DNA from: Lumbricus rubellus
Lineage: Eukaryota; Annelida; Clitellata; Crassiclitellata; Lumbricidae
DNA length: 64,000 nucleotides
NCBI GenBank assembly: GCA_945859605.1
Contig: OX243815.1
Location: 37,174,665 to 37,238,664, forward strand
Reading direction: 5' to 3'
Each line of letters opens with the position of its first letter. Positions within the stretch are counted from its first letter, which is position 1. Below the pieces are notes generated by a model. The model did not search any database and was not told where the DNA came from. It saw only the letters and a list, made by a program, of their open reading frames with translations. Below are positions 43,479 through 53,636 of this stretch, one piece after another. Both the position numbers and the translations under genes were made by a program.

Positions 43479-43856
43479 CGCAGCTAAATGGACGCATAAA
43501 ATAACCAACGAAGAGATATTTCAGCGAATAGACAGGGTAGAAACAATCTTACAAAAAGCCATGAGGCGCAAACTGGGGCTTTTCGGCCATATCGCCAGAT
43601 TGACGGACGACAGAAAACTTACATGTAGGACTCTTGTTTTCGGAATAATGGACGGAACTAATAAGAGAAGTAGACCGCATCGGGAATGGAAAGAGGACAG
43701 AGACTCAGAGAGGACTGGTGTGAACCGTGTGATTACTCAGTATACAAAAGCTGTTCGACCTGGCCCAAGACAGAGGCTATTGGAAGAAGAAGACGAAGTT
43801 GACATTGGACACCTACGAGCATGCGGCTCATGGTGAATGATGATGATGAAGAACAC
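43479..43856 (+). mobile_element. 5'-truncated LINE fragment nested in a MITE
   Basis: The frame encodes KITNEEIFQRIDRVETILQK, AMRRKLGLFGHIARLTDDR and a GRPHREW-like RSRPHREWKED, the C-terminal end of a LINE ORF2, and stops just before a (TGATGA)n tail. Related but imperfect flanks (AACGCA left, AACACA right) may be the target duplication. Confidence 0.78.
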
Positions 43857-44021
43857 AACAAAAAGTAGCAAAACACGATTTTATTAAGTCTCGTCTCAAA
43901 TAATTGTTAAGACACACCAGACAAAAACAATCATCTTCAGAGTCCTTCGATTACTTACTTGCTTGCTTACACGCCAGAGCAATGTAGGCCTAGTGGATAA
44001 ACTTAGTAGCCTAAATTTAGT

Positions 44022-44225
44022 GAGGCACGGTGGTGTAGTGGTGGCGCCGTTGCCTTGGAGGCGGAAGGTTCGAGGTTCAAATCCACCTCGCCGCGTAAGG
44101 ACCTTGGGAAAGTCCTTAACTCACAATTGCTCAGCGCTTCGGCGTGAAACTCCGATGCAGTGTCCGCTCTGCATTCTGGAGCGCCTCTGAGTAGAGAGAG
44201 CTTGAAGTGGCGCTATAACAAGTGC
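44022..44225 (+). repeat. tRNA-derived SINE with a LINE-like tail
   Basis: The 5' part is tRNA-like: A-box-like GGTGGTGTAGTGGTGG (44029-44044) and B-box GAGGTTCAAATCC (44072-44084). The 3' part (GGAGCGCCTCTGAGTAGAGA, GCTTGAAGTGGCGCTATAAC) matches the 3' ends of the L2/CR1-like LINE copies at 13797, 29310 and 38655. SINEs commonly share a tail with the LINE whose machinery mobilises them. Confidence 0.82.
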
Positions 44226-44278
44226 ACTAGTGTGGTCCTCAAATCCATGTAAAAAAATAAAATTTACCCGATGCATTA

Positions 44279-46454
44279 TGGTACCATTTTTTTCTGTTAT
44301 GCTTCATGTAACAATGATTCCTGCCAAATTTTTATTGAAATTGCGTTAACTATAGAGGTCGCTCTACAAGGTCAATTACTGTCAACTTTTCAAGAATTTG
44401 CAACATTTTCTAGTCTTTTTAATAATTTATTTCAAGTTACTTACTTGCGATTTTATATAATTTATCTACTTGCATTTTAATTTAATCTATTTACTTATTT
44501 CATTCGTTTTATGACGTAACTTCCTGTTGCAAAATGACAGTTTGTTTTTAAATTTTAAACATACGACAAATCATTGAATAGGTGGCAAATATTCTCAAAT
44601 TAATGCACACCTGCGATTGCTTCAAAGTAAGTATCAAAAGTTAACAACCATAATTAATTACTTCTAAATTAATTTGTAGAACAGTAGATTGTTAATTAAA
44701 AAATAAATAGGAAATGATTTATTTGTAATTTTGTTGCTAAATGACGTCAAAGTTTTATCCAATTTGAAATACTTGGCTTTAACGCTATTGTTTATTATCA
44801 TAGTGACATTGACTCTATTGTTACTTAATTTCAGTGGCAAGTAGCCTACACTTAGTGCAAGCAAATTAGCAATAATTCAGATGCGGAACGCATCTGAAGT
44901 ATGGCTCGTTGGCCACGTTTATGACAAGCTACCAGGGACGAAACTTCCAACAACGCGCCAGGTTTTGTCGGTTTTCTTTTACCAGCATAAGGTCTTTAAA
45001 AAGACGGTTAGAGAAAGTGCAAGGTGTGCTGTCCGGGAAGTGCTAAACTGGTAGAATATGGCTAGCATCCCAACGACCATAGAGAGAATTGCTATTGAGA
45101 AACTGGAGCAAGTGTTTGACACATGGATCAAACTGAAGAAGAACTCAAAACGAGTTACCACAGCTCAAATGACAAATGAAACTAATTTTCAGGTGGACAC
45201 TGATAAACTGTTTGACATAGCGCATGCAAATGCCATGATTCTCATTACAATCCCAGAAGATCGCTCATTCTTAACTGATCAGCGTAAGGATAGGAAGGGA
45301 TACATGGCAGGAGTGGACAAAATACTGGCTGGCAAAGAAGAACGTAGGAAGAGAAGGAAGATGGCAGAACACAAACTGCATCACCTGGAGAAAGAGCGCA
45401 AGAAAAGGTGTGACAATGCCACGTCATATTCAGAGCGCCTGTTAGATACAGAGACAGGCAGTATCGTCTCCTCTTGCTCCTCTTCCTCTGATGATGATGA
45501 CGCTGAATATGATGTTTCAAATACCATAAAGAGGCAAAAACATTCCAATACCATAAAGAGGCAAAATCCTTTAAACATGATTTCACCGGAGTTAGCGTCA
45601 GCTCTCGACCGCAAAAATGTGAGTGAACGAGTTGCTACATATTTACTTGCAGCGACGGCACAAAGCCTGGGGCATGATGTTGCGGTGCTTTCAATCAGTC
45701 GAACCTCAATTCGCAGAGCCAGGATTGCAAATCGGCGTCAGATCAATGGCAGCATTAAACTCGGATTCAGTCAGCGAGGTGTACCAGTACCTCTAACTGT
45801 ACATTGGGATGGAAAAATTCTTCCTGACATTACTGGAACGGAGTCGGTTGATAGATTGCCAATACTGGTCTCATGATATGAAGTGGACCAGTTACTTGGA
45901 GTGCCAAAGTTAAATCGTGGCACAGGCGAAGGAACCAGTGAAGCTGTTGTGAGTGTGTTGAAGGATTGGGGGTTGGCAGACATAGTCAAAGCAATGTGTT
46001 TCGATACTACTGCATCAAACACCGAGCTCAGTTCCCGCATGCAAAGAAGTCTGTGCTACTCCTGGGACTCCAGCAGTCAAAAACTCTCTAAAATCATGGC
46101 ACAGCTATTGTTTGCTAAATTGAAGCCTTTGCAGTAGGCCTAACTTTCTATTACTTTAAGACTAAATGACTGACCTTATGTCAATATTTAATAGGTCTGC
46201 TCAATGAGTGCTCATCACTCAGTCTCTTAGAGTCCACAAAAACTCCACATTGTTCAGTTTTTAAATTTATTTTATATAGTCTGTGACGTTTGTTTGATAT
46301 GCTGATTTGTTACTTTTTCGCCATTTTTAATAGCAATATTTTCGCAAATAGAGAAAAGTTGTGAGCATAGAGCGACCTCTAAACATCAATGAATAAATTT
46401 GAAAAAATTCTCTAATTCATTTCTAAGGCAAGGTAACAGATGAGGATGGTACCA
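44279..46454. mobile_element. DNA transposon relic with long imperfect TIRs
   Basis: The left end TGGTACCATTTTTTTCTGTT and the complement of the right end (TGGTACCATCCTCATCTGTT) are inverted. About 70-75 bp inside both ends lies the inverted block AGAGGTCGCTCTA (44354-44366 and 46368-46380). The TIRs thus extend for at least about 90 bp. A transposase-like gene relic lies between them. Confidence 0.7.
45058..46137 (+). pseudogene. Transposase-like gene (WDGK ... FDTTASNT family), broken
   Basis: The first frame (272 codons, 45058-45876) has a basic coiled region (about residues 90-125), an acidic serine stretch (SSCSSSSDDDDAEYD), then HWDGKILPDITGTESVDRLP. An in-frame TGA (45874-45876) interrupts it, and the same frame continues to 46137 with YEVDQLLGVPKLNRGTGEG and WGLADIVKAMCFDTTASNTE. 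The acidic positions in WDGK and FDTT, and the long TIRs around the gene, fit an RNase-H-fold DDE transposase of a widespread invertebrate family. I do not recognise the exact superfamily. The expected C-terminal half (CRHH/E region) is absent, so the copy is dead. Confidence 0.7.
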
Positions 46455-47600
46455 TCAGGAAAATAACAACTTTTAGTTTTCAGGACCACCCTAAAGTGCA
46501 CAAACAAACAAACAAACGCTGGAGGTTTCGGTTTAGCTGCATCGACGATGACATTGAAGAGATCGTTTTGCAATAATAATTATTATGCTGTTCTATAGCT
46601 GAAGAGAATTCGCATAACCATGCAGCTGTTACACACGGTTGACCTACAAACTGAAAGTGCAACATGCTACTTGTAAATTCCGCAGATCACAATAATTGTA
46701 TTGATTTAATTTCATATTCTTGTGCGGTATAGACTGGTGGAGGTGGTGTGTAGGATAGGCCTTGTGATCTGCTAGCGACGCCTCCTTTAACGCCTGATGC
46801 AAACTCACAAGATGGGCCTAGTGTGGTTAGCTTTTCTGAAATCAATTGTGAGTGTGGTTATTCATAAAGTATCATAGCCAACAACGGAGTCTACATAGGT
46901 CTATGAAGAGTTTCTTAACCATGTCCGCGCACGACACACCTAAACTTGCATCCAAATTTGGCGACACACCATGCATGCAATCGTCATGCAAAACTTTATT
47001 GGCTTTTTCTTTAGTAGGGCTAAACTCTAAAGTAATTCTGCTTCCATTTCCCTCTTGAATTGACTTTAATTAAGGCTGTTGATGTAAATAACATTCAAAC
47101 TTCATGCACCTCCAATATTACCACGCTATCGGTTTTGACGAAACCAGGCATCCAGCTGGCCCTTCCGTAAGGTTCCATGGCCCCTCCATGGCCTCTGTTG
47201 GAAAGTCTAGAACCGCCCCGGCTCCAAACTGTAACAAATTAATGGTTTATAAGCAGGTTCGCTGTAATCGAATCTATACTAATATATGCCTTCACTTGTA
47301 GATCTTAATTGTAATTGCTTAGTTTCAAGTTTTTTATTGCTTCCTAACAACCTCAGTTAGGCCTACACGTTATGCAATGTACAAAATGATTAAGAGTATA
47401 GGCCTATAAGCTATAGGCCATAAGAGTGAATGAGGATAAGATGTGCATGGAATTAGAAGTAGGGAAACAATAGGAACCACTGAAGGGAAAAGATCTCGCA
47501 GGATGGGGGGATGATTGGACGAGAACTGGATATCCGCTCTCATGTGCCGAGGCTAAGAAAATGAAGTCCCTGGCAGTAGAGGGTATAAAAGTGAGTTGAA
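46455..47600. other. Non-coding stretch
   Basis: A short (CAAA)n run is at about 46500-46517. No gene or element boundary recognised. Confidence 0.4.
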
Positions 47601-49075
47601 TACTCATACACTGTAAGAGCCCAGTAACCCTAAGATTTGCCGACGACCAAGCAATGCTGGCGACTACACAGGAGGGCTGAAGAAATTGATGGATCAACTA
47701 AATAGGTTAATAGGACATTCTTCTTCTTCTGGTTCTCTGCCCCTACCCCCTAGGCAGGTTCGGCTGTCCATTGTCCAATGTCGCCACTCTTCCCTCCGCT
47801 GGGCCTTCTCCTTTAGTTTTTGATATCCGATCTTCTTCATCAGCGTGTCCAGCAACATCTGTCGTGGTCTTCCTCTTGTTCGTTTTCCCTCCATTTTTCC
47901 TTCTATCACCGTTTTCACCAGACTGTCTCCTCTTAGCATATGCCCTATCCAATTCTTATGTCTTTCTATGATTGTTTTTATCATTGTTCTTTCCTCTCCT
48001 ACCCTTTCCAGCACTTCCTCGTTTGTTCTGTGTTCCGTCCAGCTGATCTTCTCCATTCTTCTCCACGTCCACATTTCAAACGCTTCGATTTTCTTTATGT
48101 CTTCTTTTCTCATGGTCCAGGTTTCGGAACCATACAACACCACACTCCACACCAGTGTTTTTATCATTCGTTTCTTGAGGTTTCTGTTTAGATTTCCTCG
48201 TAGTAGTTCTCCTCTGTTCGCAAATGCCTCTTTTCCCATTGCAATCCTCCTTCTGATTTCCTTATGGCATTTAGCATCCGTTGTCAACAAGCTTCCCAGG
48301 TAGCAAAATTCCTTCACCTGTTCTATCCCTTTGCCTTCTAGTTGAATGTCGACTGTAGTTTCTTCTCCCTTGCTGATCTTCATTACTTTTGTCTTCTTGA
48401 TGTTAATTCTCATGCCAAGATAGGACCTTAATAAAATAAAATACAACATAAAGATAAATAGATCGGAAAGACAGGATAAGTGGAGGAGATGAGGAGATAG
48501 GAATGAAAATAACAATAAATGGAGAGGAAGTGGAACAGATCAAGAGCTTCTGCTACTTGTGCAGTATGAAAACAACAGATGCAAGATACCATTGTGGTAC
48601 AACACGAAGAATAGTAAAGATGCGTTCACGAAAAGAGGAGAATTCATGAGAGGAGGTTTGAGCAAAGATCTAAATAAGAGACTTAATTGTCAAAGTACTG
48701 GTATGGAGTGTCAGTGGTACTCTTTGGGTCGGAGACGTGGACCATCAGAAAAGAGGATATCAAGAGATTGGAAACCTTTTAGATGTGGATATATATGGAG
48801 AAGGATATGGGAGATGTGAGGTGGACGGAGCGAGTGACGAGTAAAGAGGTGCCGCAAAGATGAGAAGAAGATAACTGCAGATGACAAATGACAAGGGAGA
48901 TTGGAGGGGGAAAGAAAGACAGGAAGACCGAGACAGATGATGCTGGGATGGATAATGACTGACGGATGCAACGAACTGAAGAGAAAGGCACAGCGAAGAG
49001 AAGAATGGCGTCATTGGAAGTTTAAACCTACCAGGGGGGGGGGGGTCAGCTAGAGAACTTAAAAAGAGAAGAAGA
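47601..49075 (+). mobile_element. Degenerate LINE copy (plus strand), interrupted by another LINE
   Basis: Two parts of one plus-strand copy: 47625-47709, encoding an [14 protein letters not shown] RT core, and 48427-49075, encoding decayed equivalents of [17 protein letters not shown] through the GRPRQMML and W-R-HW end. It is the same family as 30529-31566 and ends with the same GAGAAGAAGA-type tail. Frame shifts are frequent. Confidence 0.8.
47717..48419 (-). mobile_element. 5'-truncated LINE inserted in antisense into a relative
   Basis: The minus-strand frame encodes [65 protein letters not shown] and RTRGRPRQMLLDTLM, ending with a GAAGAAGAA tail at 47717-47730. The 7 bp ATAGGAC flanks it on both sides (47710-47716 and 48420-48426), a target-site duplication. 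Reading frame is intact, so it is younger than its host copy. Confidence 0.85.
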
Positions 49076-49195
49076 CCTATGTGCTTCAAATTCGATCATC
49101 AATTTCTTCGACCTGCCAAATAGTTCCAATGACCCCGACGCGACCTGCCTGAAATTTTTGAGCTGGTAACTGTCGTTATAATCGTCGTCGTTGTT

Positions 49196-49216
49196 ATCAT
49201 CATCGTCTTCGTCAGT

Positions 49217-49280
<64 letters not shown>

Positions 49281-49281
49281 C

Positions 49282-49341
<60 letters not shown>

Positions 49342-49430
49342 CCTCCTTCTCCTCCTCCTCCTCCTCCTCTCCTCCTCCTCCTCCTCCTCCTCCTCATCAT
49401 CATCATCATCATCATCATAATCAGTATTAT
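49196..49430. repeat. (CAT)n / (CCT)n microsatellite
   Basis: About 140 bp of (ATC)n with one interruption (AAAACC), then (CTC)n, then (ATC)n again. Confidence 0.95.
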
Positions 49431-49544
49431 TATACTATTGCTGAGTTGTAAACTTATTAGCCTCACCTGCTAGGGAATAGGCTAGGCCTTTAGGACAATG
49501 GGAAGGCGTGCCAGTGAAGAGCGACAATGGAACGTACATGTATA

Positions 49545-50064
49545 CGCAGGCCCGGTTTAACCACTAGGCGAACTAGGCGGCCGCCTAGGGCGGCAAATTT
49601 CTGGGGCGGCACTAACATGGAATTGTTAGTTTTTAATTTATAGTTAATTTAGCCTATATTACTATTTAAAATTTTATTGCAATATAATTATTACATTTTT
49701 CCCGCTAGATGAAACGAATTGCATAGTATAAATTTGATCACTAGTTTACTTACTTACGTTATAGGAAACTAGCTGAGAAACCCGACTTTGCACGGGAACT
49801 TTAGATTTTACACACCCAGGTCCACCCGCCCCCGTACGGGCGGCTTCGCCGCCCAACGGAGTAGAGGCCTAATAAAGCGTTTGGGACATTTGACCTATAT
49901 AGCCTTGACCTTCGCCCATTTGACCTATACAGCCTTGACCTTCGCCCATTTGACCTATACAGCCTTAAAAATTGAGTGCCCGCGCAGTTCAGCCAATACT
50001 GTGCTTACTTTTTCAAATTCATGGAATATCCAACTCGGCTTAAAGACAAGATATTCCAATAAAA
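49545..50064. other. Repeat fragments left of the Polinton genes
   Basis: At 49547-49610 a hAT-like end (CAGGCCCGGTTTAACCACTA, then GGCGGCCGCCTAGGGCGGC) is seen. At 49771 the sequence CTAGCTGAGAAACCCGACTT begins, resembling the start of the element at 12588. Three short tandem units of TTTGACCTATATAGCCTTGA (about 31 bp period) lie at 49890-49965. The left terminus of the Polinton is probably in this area, but I could not identify its inverted repeat. Confidence 0.5.
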
Positions 50065-50484
50065 ATGGACTACTCGAAGAAAACTGATATTGAATTACGA
50101 AAAATCGCCGAGGAGAGCGGCATGGTTGGATATTTTACTAGACTGCGGAAAGCGGAGTTGATTGCTAAACTTGACGCTCACAACACACCATCAATCTCGC
50201 CTAACGTTAGTTTGATCGACACCGACGAACGCCCATGCGAGATCATCACCGTCGTTGTGCGTCGACGCAATGGAAACTCATCCCCATGTGATGCAAGTTT
50301 GATCGACACCGACGAACACCCATGCGAGATCATCGCCGTTAATCGCCGACGCAATGGAAACTCATCCCCATGTGATGCAAGTTTGATCGACACCGACGAA
50401 CGCCCATGCATGTATATCGTCGTTCATCGTCTACGCAATGGAACCCTGCGTAAATCTACTTTGCTCTGCGGCCCCGACGACTGA
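50065..50484 (+). CDS. SAP-like domain protein with three tandem repeats
   Basis: 139 codons. Residues about 3-40 (YSKKTDIELRKIAEESGMVG, then KAELIAKLDAH) have the spacing of a SAP / Rho-N-like helix-extended-helix DNA-binding fold. This is followed by three repeats of 28-29 residues of the form SLIDTDERPCEIIxV then RRRNGNSSPCDA. The start codon is preceded by CAATAAAA, like the AT-rich start motif of the Polinton genes to the right, so I assign it tentatively to that element. Related but broken repeat sequence (CGCCAACGCAGTGGACACTC, CATCCTCATGTGACGG) is found at about 51120-51330. Role unknown; DNA binding of the element's genome is plausible. Confidence 0.65.
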   Translation: MDYSKKTDIELRKIAEESGMVGYFTRLRKAELIAKLDAHNTPSISPNVSLIDTDERPCEIITVVVRRRNGNSSPCDASLIDTDEHPCEIIAVNRRRNGNSSPCDASLIDTDERPCMYIVVHRLRNGTLRKSTLLCGPDD

Positions 50485-50696
50485 TTCTATGCGGCGTAAA
50501 CACGTCAGACTTTGAGTCTGGCAGGCGTATTTTTCTGCGAAACTTTTTTCATATGTGTTTGGCGGCCGCCTCAGCATCTGAAAAACGAAAGCAAAAGTTC
50601 ATGCAGCCGATTCAATATTATTGGAAACACCTGTCTCTTTCTCGTCTCAATGTAGGCCTATTTTTGGACAAACTCAAGGCCATTATACATGCGTCT

Positions 50697-50836
50697 AATT
50701 ATCATCATCAACCCGATTTGCCGTAGTCGTCTCTTCATCATCATAGTCATCATCATAGTCGCCATCATCATCATCATCATCATCATAGTCGTCATCATCA
50801 TCATCGCCACCACCATCATCATCATCATCATAGTCG

Positions 50837-50878
<42 letters not shown>

Positions 50879-50945
50879 CCACCACCATCATCATCATCAT
50901 CATCATCATCATCATAGTCGTCTCTTCATCATCGTAGTCATCATC
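50697..50945. repeat. (CAT)n microsatellite with CATAGTCGTC interruptions
   Basis: About 250 bp of ATC repeats interrupted by several CATAGTCGTCATC units, suggesting a higher-order repeat. It lies between the SAP-like gene and the integrase. Confidence 0.95.
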
Positions 50946-51344
50946 GTCGTTGTCGTTGGTAGGAGAGAGACGGCCAAGCTCTGTACAAAATTTCGCAGAT
51001 CGGCAAAATGTTTCGTGTCACGCCTCAGTCGAATAGATTTCAAAAACGACCCTGTCCCGTTTTATCGAAAAGTGTTCCGGGGTGCCTTGGAACACCACAT
51101 TATTATATACCCTCGAGTCATCGAAACTTAGAATTTCCCCGCAAGATTTACGTCGTTACCCGCCAACGCAGTGGACACTCATCCTTGCGTGCGTGGATTA
51201 CGACGTAGTTATGGAAATTCCGACTTTCGAAACTTGGTCTACTCATCCTCATGTGACGGAAGAACGTGGGTGTACTACGACGCAGATATGGAAATCCCAA
51301 GTAGTAGGGAATGTTGGTGTCTGGCGTATTTTGCCAAAATCGTC
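50946..51344. other. Decayed repeat-protein-like sequence
   Basis: No intact gene. Segments such as GTCGTTACCCGCCAACGCAG and CTACGACGCAGATATGGAAA resemble decayed units of the repeats in the SAP-like gene at 50065-50484. Confidence 0.4.
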
Positions 51345-52229
51345 TCACAATGTCAGCAAGTCTTCATTTTCGATCCATGAATTAAACGAGTCTGGGTAGC
51401 CCAACCACTTCACGAGACATTTCTTCCCGCGTTTCCTAATCACTTTTTCGATTCTAAATATTTCTTGAGTTGTTTTCTGTAGCTCCTGCTCGTAAAAAGA
51501 GCCTTGTATTTCCTCACCAGCAGAATCAGTAATCTTGTAAGTTGGCGGATCTGTGTATTGAACCTGAGATACTACAAAGACCTCCTCCGCCCATCTAGTC
51601 GTATAACCCTTTTCAAAAATATTCTTCTTCCTAGTTATTCTGACTCGATCGCCGATTGAAAACTTTGGTGTAATAGGCTCTGAAATCTCATCACCGTATA
51701 AATTCAAAAATACAGTCTTTTCGTTCACTTTCAAACTAGCCTTGGTGGGAGTCATTTTAATCGAGGAATGTCTCGTTTCATTATAATTACTAACCATCTC
51801 ATCTAATACATCGATATATCGTCTAGTTGAATTAGCCGTAAAGTACTTGAACATTTTATCTTTCATACTCCTATTCCATCTTTCTACGATACAACTTTTG
51901 CCCTCGTTCTCGGTAGAATACAGCTCGACTAAATTCTTTACATTTTTATTATAAAATTCTTTCCCTTTGTCGCACCAAACTTTGACCGGCTGTCGACCAC
52001 CTCTGAGTATCTTCACGAACCCATCAGCTGTAGACTTCCCACTCTTGTCATGTAATGGTACTATCCATCCGTATTTCGAAAACACATCTATGACGGTCAA
52101 TAGATATTTCACACCGTCATTATCTTTGGCGAGGGCTTGCATGTCGATTAGATCAGCCGCCCAAATCTGGTCAATCCCCCCAACACGGACCCGTCTCGTT
52201 CTAAAATTTCTCACTACTGGTTTGTGTAA
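51345..52229 (-). pseudogene. Polinton integrase (rve domain plus chromodomain), interrupted by a stop
   Basis: The minus-strand frame encodes a retroviral-type integrase core: IDQIWAADLIDMQ (D21), VIDVFSKYGWIVPL, WCDKGKEFYNK (D82) and VERWNRSMKDKMFKYF (E111), counting from the first codon after the stop. A basic SH3-like region follows, then a C-terminal chromodomain (FRIEKVIRKRGKKCLVKWLG, YPDSFNSWIENEDLL). Polinton integrases catalyse insertion with 6 bp duplications. Upstream, homologous sequence (LKWTNQLAN) continues in the same frame but is separated by TAA at 52230-52232. The first available start after it is a GTG, not ATG. The zinc-binding N-terminus is therefore lost or non-functional. 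It is next to, and overlaps slightly in another frame, the PLA2 gene upstream. Confidence 0.88.
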
Positions 52230-52273
52230 TTAATTCGCTAATTGATTAGTCCATTTCAGGTCCTGCTGTAATT

Positions 52274-52798
52274 CTAGGCTTTTTTTAAACCTAGCCCGAG
52301 ACTCGTTTTAGCGGATAAAATAGGTTTTACTATCGCCCTCTCTACGCGTTCCCGCAAGCTTGGATTAGGTATATTATTCAACTGGTTTATCATTGCTCTA
52401 TCAGCGACATTCCTAGAAGCCGTATCAGTGTGTAGATTGTATGCCAGGTCGTGAATATATGCCGCGCTATCTACCCTGTTTATAGGTTTGCTCCAATCTT
52501 TGGGGGTTTCGTTGGGATTCAGACGCAAATCTAGTCTAGTACCGGGACCAGTAAACTGATGGCCTGGCAAATGTGCCTCACCAGCAAACTTGGCCCAAGG
52601 TAATTTAATGTTGCTAGTGGCAGCGTTCAGTGAACTAACTAGATCTCCGCCTTGCACAATAGCAGACGCCTTCACGAATTGAGTTTTTGTTTTCCCGCAT
52701 ACGACGCAAACACCTCTGAGCATCGATCTCCCATTATTAGCCACGGCGTTCTGCACATCTGTCGTCTGGGTCTGTTTTTTACATTTTACGCAATACAT
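52274..52798 (-). CDS. Zinc-ribbon plus phospholipase A2-like virion protein
   Basis: 174 codons. The N-terminus has two CxxC pairs (C3/C6 and C31/C34), a zinc ribbon. The middle (about residues 78-140) matches the phospholipase A2 domain of parvovirus VP1 and related elements: a glycine loop GPGTRLD (84-90) of the Ca-binding type, and the catalytic His-Asp pair in DSAAYIHDLAY (H116, D117). Such domains in virions help membrane penetration during entry. A basic/glycine-rich C-terminus (SLGLGLKKA) follows. It is transcribed divergently from the packaging ATPase, with only 29 bp between the start codons. Frame is intact. Confidence 0.8.
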   Translation of the reverse strand: MYCVKCKKQTQTTDVQNAVANNGRSMLRGVCVVCGKTKTQFVKASAIVQGGDLVSSLNAATSNIKLPWAKFAGEAHLPGHQFTGPGTRLDLRLNPNETPKDWSKPINRVDSAAYIHDLAYNLHTDTASRNVADRAMINQLNNIPNPSLRERVERAIVKPILSAKTSLGLGLKKA

Positions 52799-52827
52799 TT
52801 CGTTTTTAATAATATATATTTTTTAAA
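52799..52827. promoter_or_regulatory. 29 bp bidirectional AT-rich promoter region
   Basis: Between the divergent ATGs of the PLA2 and ATPase genes lies only TCGTTTTTAATAATATATAT and TTTTTTAAA. Both genes carry the T/A-rich block directly before the start that is seen at the other Polinton genes, so promoter activity must reside in this short tract or in the coding regions. Confidence 0.6.
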
Positions 52828-53616
52828 ATGGAGATCAAAGATATGAGTTGGGGCACAGCGCTCTCGAAAAGATTCAATAATCCGTTGTTACCCAAAAGCA
52901 TACGCGGTTTGATAGTTGGGAAATCGGCGTGCGGAAAAACAACGCTTCTTCTCAATCTTTTACTCAGGCCAGGCTGGTTGGATTATAATAACTTGCAGGT
53001 ATTCGGTACTTCTCTGTTTCAGCCGGAATATCGCATTATTAAAAAAGCATACGAAGAAAAATTGCCGAAAGAAGCGATCGTTCGGTTGTTCGAGCACCGA
53101 GATGAAATCGTGGGCCTAAATGCGCCGCCAGACCTTGTTATGGAAGAAATGGCAAAAAACTTAGAAGCTAAATCCGATATAATTGCCAAGTTCTTTGAGA
53201 GCGCCGACGATGTACCGGACCCGAGAGATTTGAGCGCTGAAAAGAAGAACCTGATGATATTCGACGATCTTCAATTGGAAAAACAAAACAAATGTGAAAC
53301 GTATTACAATCGGGGGAGGCATAGCAATGTAGATTGTTTTTACCTCGCCCAGAATTATTTCAAATTACCGCGCCAAACAATCAGAGAAAATGCGAACTTT
53401 ATTTGCCTGTTCAAACAAGACCTGAAAAATTGTAATCATATTTACAACGATCACGTGAGTACAGACATGTCGAAAAATGAATTTAGAAAACTATGCAAAA
53501 CGGTATGGGAACAACCTCATGGATTCGTGGTTTTAGACCTGACTAGCGACAAGTACAATGGTAAATACCGATGCGGGCTCGATGAATTTTATATAATCGA
53601 GGATCCGCCATTGTAA
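52828..53616 (+). CDS. FtsK/HerA-type (A32-like) genome-packaging ATPase
   Basis: 262 codons, intact. Walker A at residues 31-39 (GKSACGKTT) preceded by IRGLIV; Walker B at 142-147 (LMIFDD). A conserved C-terminal block YYNRGRHSNVDCFYLAQNYF then KLPRQTIRENANFICLF follows, characteristic of packaging ATPases of Polintons, virophages and large DNA viruses. These ATPases drive the genome into the preformed capsid. The gene begins the rightward block of virion genes; the start ATG follows ATATATTTTTTAAA. Next gene starts 20 bp after the stop. Confidence 0.93.
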   Translation: MEIKDMSWGTALSKRFNNPLLPKSIRGLIVGKSACGKTTLLLNLLLRPGWLDYNNLQVFGTSLFQPEYRIIKKAYEEKLPKEAIVRLFEHRDEIVGLNAPPDLVMEEMAKNLEAKSDIIAKFFESADDVPDPRDLSAEKKNLMIFDDLQLEKQNKCETYYNRGRHSNVDCFYLAQNYFKLPRQTIRENANFICLFKQDLKNCNHIYNDHVSTDMSKNEFRKLCKTVWEQPHGFVVLDLTSDKYNGKYRCGLDEFYIIEDPPL

Positions 53617-53636
53617 AATTGTATTGTATAGTAAAA

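Noticed and set aside
45245..45614. Minus-strand frames opposite the transposase-like gene
   Set aside because: Antisense shadows of the basic and acidic low-complexity stretches of the plus-strand gene.
49099..49451. Poly-Met and poly-Ser/Pro frames
   Set aside because: Translation of (CAT)n and (CCT)n microsatellites.
49547..49771. Polinton left terminal inverted repeat
   Set aside because: The GC-rich CAGGCCCGG end and the CTAGCTGA start resemble other dispersed repeats in the window; without the right end no inverted copy can be shown.
51008..51399. Overlapping frames of 66-105 codons left of the integrase
   Set aside because: They look like decayed repeat units related to the SAP-like gene; no frame is conserved throughout.
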